Assembly (NCBI GenBank): GCA_028583405.1
Contig: CM053253.1
Span: forward strand, 772,013-836,012
Source of the DNA: Pogonophryne albipinna
Lineage: Eukaryota > Chordata > Actinopteri > Perciformes > Artedidraconidae
Length of the DNA: 64,000 bases
Reading direction: 5' to 3'
Positions 56,735-64,000 of the stretch are shown in pieces; within the stretch, counting starts at the first letter, position 1, and every line of letters starts with the position of its first letter. Both the position numbers and the translations under genes were made by a program. Under the pieces are notes generated by a model, which worked only from the letters and a program-made list of their open reading frames with translations, searched no databases and was not told where the DNA came from.

Positions 56735-58315
56735 ATTTATTTATAGAAGGACCATGCATACAAAAACATTAATCTCAGCAAAGAGAAGAGATGCCAGATT
56801 ATAGCTAATAGCTCATTTCCATCTGTGGTCCTCAGACAGGTTCATAACAATCAATAAACAAATAATAACATTGCATGATCTCTATCAGTCAAACAATTTT
56901 AAAACCTGATTTAAGTACAGCTCAATAAATGAATACATAGTACACTTGAAATACACTTACATGATCTCGGTCACTCAAATAATTACAAAGCCTGATTCAA
57001 ATTCAGGTTACGAAGATAATACTTAGTACACTTCAAATACACTTAAATACAATATCTAAGATATAGTATGACAATACAGTTCAAATTAAAAAAACTCAGA
57101 TTACAGTGTAATTAATGTTGACTGGTTGCTTAATATCATTTTTTTTGCACCACAGGAAAACGAGTTAAAATCAGTACAGGTTTTAAGTTCATCTGGAAGA
57201 GTATTCCAGTGCTTGATGGCCGTAAACGAAAATGCTGATCGTCCAAAGGCAGTGCGTCTCAGAGGGATGGTTAGATCTGCATTTGATGAAGATCTGGAGT
57301 TTCTACAACTCTGCTCATGGCGAAACTGAAAAAAGCCCCTCAACGGTGGTGTTGTAGAATTGTGAATGATTCTGAATACCAATCGAACTCGGGAAAGTAG
57401 AACAAGACTATCAAAACTGAAAAGTTTGTATTTGGACAGTATATTGCAATGATGGTGTTTTAATGACTTTCTATCCATAACTTTTAAGGCTTGTTTATAA
57501 AGAACCTCAAGTGGTCTCATAGCAGTCTTAGTTGCTTGGGACCAGCAGGTTATACAGTAGTGAAAATGTGATAGTATCATGGCATGCAAAAAGGTTTTCG
57601 ATGCTTCTATGGTTAATGAGTTCCTAATATGTTTAAATTTGAAAATGTTATATTTCAGCTTTCTAGTCATGCTTCTAATATGGCTTTCAAAAGTCAAATT
57701 GGCATCCAAGATCACTCCCAAGTATTTGACTTCATTGACGTTTTCAATTATTTTACCATTCACACGAAGCTGTGGATGCGTGGTTGTTTTTTTCTTATTC
57801 GTGAAATACATTGTCACTGTTTTGTTAGTGTTTAAAGTAAGACACAAGTCATTTAACCATTGAGCAACTTTGTGCAGCGTCAACGAGAGCTTAGAGGCAA
57901 CCTGTTCAGCATCTTTCCCATGAGTGTAAACCACCGTGTCGTAAGCATACATCTGGACGTCCACATCCTCACAAACAGATGGGAAATCATTAATATATAT
58001 GCTGAACAACAGCGGTCCAAGAATTGAGCCTTGTGGTTGTGGCATTCCGATTGAGCGTGGCTTAGTTTCTGACAGTTTATCATTTATACGGACACATTGA
58101 GAACAACCTTCTAAATAAGACCTGACCCATTGTATTGTGCTAACTGACAGGTTGAAATTGTTGAGTTTTGATAAAAGTTTGGTATGGTTTACTGTGTCAA
58201 ATGCTTTTCGCAGGTCAAGGAACACTGCTCCAACTATCCCTCCTTTGTCTAACTTAGCCTTGATTCCTTCCACTAGAAGAGAAGAGTAGAGCTGGAGCTT
58301 TGATGTCAAACACTG
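56735..58315 (-). mobile_element. LINE, 5'-truncated, mutated RT
   Basis: A 402-codon open frame (58309-57101) carries FLDLRKAFDTVNH, QGSILGPLLFSIYIND, NEVKYLGVILDANLTFESHI and a C-terminal WNTLP block. The catalytic YADD has become YAYD, and the GVPQGS block has extra residues (GMPQPQGS), so it cannot be active. Its 3' UTR down to 56735 resembles the SINE tail at 26500-26620. Confidence 0.85.
57101..58309 (-). pseudogene. LINE reverse transcriptase, active site lost
   Basis: 402 residues without a stop, covering RT blocks 2 to 7 and the C-terminal region. The second catalytic Asp pair is Tyr-Asp instead of Asp-Asp. Absence of stops despite a dead site suggests a fairly young copy mutated at the active site. 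Confidence 0.85.
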
Positions 58316-58920
58316 ACGGTTTATTTGAAGCTTCGGCCGGAGAATTCACAAGACATGTCACGGGCCACGATCTGACCACACGGTAGAGATACCAAATCAA
58401 TTCTGAAGACCTCTCCTGTAGCTCCAGGTTTGAACTAGTTCATAGTGTAATAATCAACATTCGTCAATAGAAAGACTAAACAGCTGAGGACACTGAATCA
58501 CATTTGTTGTCGCTTATGGTTCGGGGTCATCTACACCCCGGGAAGGATGTGTTCCAGGTGTCCCACAACAATAACTATCTCTGACCGAGAGCTGCCCGGT
58601 CACAAACTGGTGACAACAACAACTTGCTAGGGCAGCCCCTCCTTAAGGGAGATAGCGGCTGCTCGAGGGTTAGGCGTCTGCGTCAGAGAGCGAAAGAGGA
58701 CATGCAGGGGAAATTATCACGTTCTTGCGTGCAGAAAAGCAATGTGGAGCGGCAGCTCATCGCTTCATGAGGAGTGTGACCTTTCCTTCTGGCAGATTCT
58801 ACAACACATCAGCCCCATTGAGCACAGCCTAGTCGTGCCAGCCTATACAGCACATGAGGGGCAGAGTCTTACTGTGTGTGTGTTGCAACTTGCATATATT
58901 TATTGCACTTGACGCACACA
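58316..58920. other. Unassigned sequence
   Basis: No exon or known repeat recognised. Confidence 0.35.
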
Positions 58921-58924
58921 CACT

Positions 58925-59109
58925 CATGGCGTAATTTCCACTGGGGACAGGGGGGACATGTCCCCCCCCACTTTTCGAAATCCTGTTTGTGTCCCTCCAC
59001 TTTACAAATATGTTTATTATTATTTTTTAACGCAAGCCGTCATCGCCACGGAGGAGCACACACCCTCTGAGAGAGAGAGAGGGAGAGAGCGAGCAAGAGA
59101 GAGAGAGAG

Positions 59110-59146
<37 letters not shown>

Positions 59147-59480
59147 AAGAGAGAGAGAGAGAGAGAGACAGAGACAGAGGGAGAGAGCGAGCAAGAGAGA
59201 GAGAGAGCAAGAGAGAGCACACCTTTATCTATTTAATATAGCCTAGGTGTAAAAAATAAAGTAAGAAATCATTCCAATGTGTATGCATAAATAGAAAGAA
59301 AGAATGCTAACTAGGTAACATAAGATAAGAATAAACAAGTTTAAATTATTTGTTATTGGTTGTGATCATATTCTAAAGATGATTGGAGTATTGAAAAGTA
59401 TACAGCTCCCTTTCATCTGAGTACTGAGAGCTGTGTCCATAAATTCATGTTGTGCTCAAAGTGCACCAGATTGATGAATG
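58925..59480. mobile_element. hAT-type fragment
   Basis: Starts with ATGGCGTAATTTCCACTGGG and GACATGTCCCCCCCC, a fish hAT end, and contains a (GAGA)n tract at 59070-59215. It ends with CTCAAAGTGCACCAGATTGA, a block shared with 16362-16383. Confidence 0.45.
59070..59217. repeat. GA-rich microsatellite
   Basis: (GA)n with regular GAGCAAGA interruptions. Confidence 0.9.
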
Positions 59481-59489
59481 CCCCCGGAC

Positions 59490-59815
59490 CCCCCTAGAGG
59501 AGGTGAGGACCTCCCTAGAGGAGGTTAGGTCTCCCCTAGAGGAGGTGAGGACCCCCCTAGAGGAGGTGAGGACCTCCCTAGAGGAGGTTAGGTCTCCCCT
59601 AGAGGAGGTGAGGTCCCCCCTAGAGGAGGTGAGGACCCCCCTAGAGGAGGTGAGGACCCCCCTAGAGGAGCTGAGGTCCCCCCCTAGAGGAGGTGAGGAC
59701 CCCCCTAGACGAGGTGAGGACCCCCCTAGAGGAGGTGAGGTCCCCCCTAGAGGAGGTGAGGACCCCCCTAGAGGAGGTGAGGATCCCCCTAGAGGAGGTG
59801 AGGTCCCCCCACAAA
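59490..59815. repeat. 21-bp minisatellite, about 15 copies
   Basis: The unit is CCCCTAGAGGAGGTGAGGAC plus C. Being 7 codons long, it leaves frames open on both strands; these are not genes. Confidence 0.92.
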
Positions 59816-59932
59816 TAAAGTAGTTAAAATAATTAAATTGCATACATGTTATTTTAGAAAACACTGAAAACGGGTCCCACAGACCCAAACAGCACACCAA
59901 GGTAAAGGAGTAAAAGTAGCTCACGACTTCTT

Positions 59933-59978
<46 letters not shown>

Positions 59979-60644
59979 ATGGGACTTTTATAGCGCTTTT
60001 CATGAAACTCAAAGACACTTTGACAGAGAATTAAGAAAGAAAAAAAAGACAAGAGGAAAAAAAAAAAATAGATAACAAAGAAATACAAAAAGAGATAAAC
60101 AAAACAGAAAATAGGAGGGGGGGGTGGTCAGTGGTTGAATGCAGTGTTGAACAGGTGGGTTTTGAGTGATGTTTTGAATGCTGTGAGGGAGGAAGAGTCT
60201 CTGATGGATTGGGGTAGTGAGTTCCAGAGGGTGGGTGCAGCAACGGAGAAGGCTCTGTCGCCCCAGGACTTGAGGTTGGTCCGGGTGGGGAGGGACAGGA
60301 GGTTGGCAGTAGCAGAGCGGAGGGAGCGAGTGGGAGTGTGTCTGTGGAGGAGGTCAGTCAGGTAGGATGGGGCCAGGTTATGGAGGGCTTTGTATGTCAT
60401 CAGGAGGATCTTGTACTGAATTATCTGGGGGATGGGGAGCCAGTGGAGCTTGATGAGGATGGGTGTAATGTGTTCACGGATTCGGGTGTGGGTGAGTAGA
60501 CGGGCGGCGGAGTTCTGGATATATTGAAGTTTTTTGAGGATTTTTGCAGGTGAACCGTAGAGGAGGCTGTTGCAATAGTCCAGACGGGAGGTGATGAAGG
60601 CGTGGATGAGGGTTTCGGCAGCAGTGGGAGAGAGGGATGGACGT

Positions 60645-61149
60645 TGTAGTGGACATTTTTATCTTGCCTTATATGCTTAAACCAAATGCTTCTCAAAACA
60701 TTGTCTAAAACACCTATACCATTTCCTGAGATGTGCTGTTTTCTTCTCATACTCTAATGAGGGTTTTTATTCCCAAGCGCTTCAAGGCCACAGAGCTGAT
60801 TTGGCAGACTATGTTGAGACTACTCCTCTTCACACAAAGTCTCACGAGAACTTCCCTATTCTGAGAACCGTTATACTATCTACAGCTCAAGGACAGGTGT
60901 CTAATAACAATATGAGACCGTGTGAAGACAGATTTCTGAGCTTCCCGCCCTTTCCTGTATATAAGCTTTGCTATTTTATTACTATTGCGCACACTCCTGC
61001 AGACTATCCTATACTCTGTGAGACCTGTGTCTTTGAAGCTTCAAATATATAACCAGAAAGACAACTCTGCTTGTTTCACCATTTATTTGTTTGATCACTC
61101 TGACTTGTGTATCTCCACCGTATTGACTGGGTCTAAGATTTCCATAACA
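60645..61149 (+). mobile_element. Solo LTR in L2, TSD ACGT
   Basis: Starts TGTAGTGGACATTTTTATC and ends GATTTCCATAACA, flanked by ACGT at 60641-60644 and 61150-61153. TGTATATAAGC near 60955-60965 is a TATA box in plus orientation. 505 bp, no coding content. Confidence 0.75.
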
Positions 61150-61153
61150 ACGT

Positions 61154-62163
61154 AGACGGGCGATGTTTTTGAGGTGGAAGAAGGCTGTCTTTGTGATCTG
61201 TTTGATGTATTTGTTGTAGGAGAGGGTTTGGTCAAATATGATGCCTAGGTTCCGGATGTGAGGGGATGTTTGAACTGGGAAGCCGTCTATGTTGAGGGTG
61301 AAGCTATGGATAGGTGTGGTGAGCTTGTTTTGTCCAATGATTATTATTTCAGATTTATCGCAGTTGAGTTTCAGGAAGTTAAGTTGGAGCCAGGATTTTA
61401 TTTCAGTGATGCAGTTTGTCAGGATGGAGTGGGTAGCAGTGGAGATGGACTTGGTGGAGATGAGAAGCTGGATGTCGTCGGCAAAGCAGTGGAATTGAAG
61501 TCCATGACGGCGGATTATGTGACCAAGGGGAAGCAGGTAAAGGATGAAGAGGAGGGGGCCGATAACTGAACCTTGAGGGACAGCTTGGGGGAGAGGAGCG
61601 GTGGGGGATTTGCAGTTATTGATGTAGCTGAACTGGTTTCTGTCAGAGAGGTATGAAGTGAACCAAGAGAGGGCAGTGCCGGTGATGTTGAAGGTGGTTT
61701 CAAGACGGGTGAGGAGGATGGAGTGATTGATGGTGTCGAAGGCAGCGCTGAGGTCAAGGAGGATGAGGATGTTGAGGTTACCAGCATCGGAGGAGAGGAG
61801 AAGGTCATTTGTAATTTTGAGGAGTGCGGTTTCGGTACTGTGGTTTGAGCGGAATCCGGATTGAAAAGTTTCATAGAGGTTATTAGCAGAAAGATGATGC
61901 TTAAGTTGTGACGCTACAGCGCGTTCCAGAACTTTTGACAGAAAGGGTAGGTTCGAGATTGGTCTGAAGTTATTAGGGTTGTCAGGGTTTAGTCCGGGTT
62001 TTTCCAGAATAGGGGTGATAGCAGCTATTTTGAGGGACGGTGGGATGGTGCCAGAAGACAGGGAGGAGTTGATTGCTGTAGTGATGAGTGAAGAGAGAGT
62101 AGGAAGGCAGGCCTTAACAAAGCTGGAGGGAAAGGGGGCCAGGGTGCAGGTGGCAGTTTTCAT
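61154..62163 (-). pseudogene. L2 reverse transcriptase domain
   Basis: Open for about 337 codons with all catalytic blocks (FDTINH, PQGSVIGPLLF, FADD) present. Truncated at its 3' side only by the LTR and at its 5' side near 62320. Confidence 0.85.
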
Positions 62164-62345
62164 TCCTGTGAGGAGATCAGAGAGGTCAGTAGGGGAGACA
62201 GGGGAGAACTGGGACAGGGGTTGGCAGGATAAGCGGGGGCAGGTGGCTTGAGGGAGAGCTGGTGTGGTAGTGGTTAAGCTGCTGTAAATGTTGTCTATTT
62301 TGCTTTGAAAGTAGCTCTCATCCTAAAAAAGGTTGGAGACCCCTG

Positions 62346-62960
62346 CTATAGAGTCTAAATCTAGATCTCTAAGGTATCCCAAAATACACAAGAAAGGTTT
62401 ACTCTAATTCTAGGTTGGATCAGGATGTTGGTTTAGCAAACTCTATAAGTAGGGACGTAGAAGTATTCCACATACTATGAAGATATTTTTTAATTCGACA
62501 TACTATACTATACCGCTTTTTGAAAATGTTCGACATACTATACTATGTTTTTATTGAAGTAATGAACATACTGTACCATGTCGTTTTTTTTAAGTATTCG
62601 ACATACTATACTTCTCTCCATCTGCCGCTCACTCGTCTCTTCTTCTGTGTTCAGAATAGAAACACCCCGTCAGAATTGAAAATCCCTTTATAATGTATTG
62701 ATTATAGGTCCAGCTCCGTCCAGGTGGGTGTCTGTCGGCCATTGAGTGATGCCTGCACTATACTCTATACCAGTGTTTCTCAAACCTTTTCATACCAAGG
62801 ACCACTTAACCAATAAAAAAAACACGTGCGGGCCACCTAACTCCACAAATATCCAAAAACACATCGTTTTTCTAGAACAGATTACAAATCACCTGAAAAT
62901 TGTACAAACAAGTGGCAACATAGACGAAGGTGTTGCGCTGGGCTATATCATGCAATCGAA
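62346..62960. repeat. Dispersed repeats: CGACATACTATAC block and hAT left end
   Basis: 62480-62620 has four copies of a degenerate TTCGACATACTATACT motif. 62771 begins CAGTGTTTCTCAAACC, a hAT left end whose right end is not in the window. Confidence 0.5.
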
Positions 62961-62968
62961 AGTGAAAC

Positions 62969-63355
62969 TTAAAGGTGGGGTAGGTAATTTTTGAGAAACC
63001 AGCTCGAGTGCGCTAGAATTTGAAAATACACAGCCGGAAGAAATCTGCCCCTTCCTTACAGAGCCCCTCCTCCAACACACGAACACGCACATGACCAATG
63101 AGGGCACGAGATAAGTTTGTGCACAGATGGAAGGCTGACAGGCAGGTAGGCCATCCAGTTACTTTAGCCGGGCCGGCTCAGATGATTGGTCGTGCTTTTT
63201 ACAGTACTACGGCTTCCACAGATGATATTTTTGATGGATTTATTGTCAATGCACTTCAGATATTCATTGCTATTGGGATGTTAAGAGCATTCCATGGAAT
63301 ATAACAAAAAGTGTATCTCGAGCCAGTTTCTCAAACTTACCTACCCCACCTTTAA
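62969..63355. mobile_element. MITE with 36-bp TIRs, long form
   Basis: Same family as 43843-44137, beginning TTAAAGGTGGGGTAGGTAA and ending inverted. It contains about 92 bp (63179-63270) absent from the short form. Confidence 0.9.
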
Positions 63356-64000
63356 GCTCGCTCCATTGCGGAGATATTCCCGCGAGAGTGCAGAAAACTT
63401 AAAGTGGACCTATCATGCTATATTGGAAAAATATATTGTAGGGCCATACCTATAAAACATGTCTGTGAAGTTTTCTTTTCAAAATACCAAACAGATGCAT
63501 TTTAGCCATGCCTCATTTTGCTCTATTTGCTCTTTCCCAGCCCTGTTTTTGCAGGGGCTGATTCTGTGACATAGCTTTAATGCAAATGAGCTGCAGCTGA
63601 CCACGCCCCCTGCAGGAGAGGGGGGCGTGCTCTGAGATCAGCTGCTGGGCTCTCAGAAGAGGGGGAGAAAAAGAGAGGCTCCGTTTTTTATTCTTATATA
63701 TTATTATATAGTGTCATTATTCATTTGTTTTAAAGGTCAATAAATAACAAAGAAGACCTTTGACCGGCACTTTTCTAATTTTGTCCAGAAGATTTCAACT
63801 TTAACGGACATGTTGACCGGCGAAAGGAAACCTAACTGAAACTCTGCCGCACGGTCCCCTCGTCCCTTGGAAGAGGCGGAGAGGTGGGTGTTTGTCATCT
63901 GCTGGTGGCAAACCGGAGAGAATTACAGTGCTTGCCTCGGGAGGGAGAAAAAGAGCCACAGCGGAGAATAAACAGAAGGGCAACCATGGCAACCATGCAA
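63356..64000. other. Unassigned, repeat-like
   Basis: AAAGTGGACCTATCATGC near 63400 resembles a dispersed fish repeat. No coding exon is supported up to the window end. Confidence 0.35.

Larger units (their letters stand above)
59934..62320 (-). mobile_element. L2-like LINE with its 3' (AAT) tail, split by a solo LTR
   Basis: The 3' end is GAAAAGCGCTATAAAAGTCC next to an AAT run at 59934-59978. The C-terminal part is at 60640-60120 and RT at 62163-61154: [56 protein letters not shown], with an intact FADD. The frame is continuous to IARLR, where the LTR enters, and resumes at [11 protein letters not shown]. Confidence 0.88.
56633..62345. mobile_element. hAT ends bracketing two LINEs
   Basis: CAGGGGTCTCCAAC at 56633 and the inverse GTTGGAGACCCCTG ending 62345. 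The flanking octamers do not match (CCGTAGAC and CTATAGAG), so the two ends may belong to different copies or the site was altered. Confidence 0.5.

Noticed and set aside
59445..59924. Repeat protein of 123-159 codons
   Set aside because: A 21-bp minisatellite open on both strands; no conserved context.

Overview
The window looks like teleost fish genomic DNA. It has short exons with GT-AG borders, long (GT/CA)n microsatellites, and dense layers of fish-type transposons: Tc1, hAT, piggyBac-like, L2-like LINEs, a tRNA-type SINE, a gypsy-like LTR and an endogenous retrovirus. It is not bacterial. Most long open frames are tandem repeats read as protein, and genuine host coding sequence is only about 1.5 kb. 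All calls come from reading the sequence; no database was searched.

Two host genes can be assembled by hand. Gene 1 (+ strand, 1015-7637) is the 3' end of an unrecognised gene. Four exons splice in frame to a basic, proline-containing C-terminus ending in E-T-W-V, a class I PDZ ligand. Its introns hold a 37-bp and a 57-bp minisatellite. Gene 2 (- strand, 40548 down to 19555) appears complete. Seven exons join in phase (1218 nt, 405 residues): signal peptide, two SRCR domains, one Ig-like domain, a transmembrane segment and a short tyrosine-containing tail, i.e. a type I scavenger-receptor/immune-type protein. Its leucine signal core is a CTG repeat, and two of its splice donors lie inside or beside tandem arrays that copy the donor. 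The two genes converge tail to tail.

Layout: 1-7640 gene 1 and arrays; 7860-14930 piggyBac-like copies carrying a hAT, a Tc1 with an intact transposase, and an L2 LINE; 15150-16400 hAT relics; 16400-18400 AT-rich; 18440-19345 LINE end with a 25-bp array; 19555-29657 gene 2 exons 2-7 with a Crypton-like relic, a hAT and LINEs in the introns; 30354-40487 intron 1 of gene 2, filled with nested transposons and a perfect 64-bp palindrome; 40488-40700 gene 2 first exon and putative promoter; 42850-53130 a gypsy-like LTR split by a retrovirus-like element, itself split by a hAT carrying a MITE; 53130-64000 further hAT, LINE and solo-LTR layers.

Many insertions can be proven inside the window, because target duplications match exactly and several have an unoccupied paralogous copy here. 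This makes the region a readable record of nested insertion.
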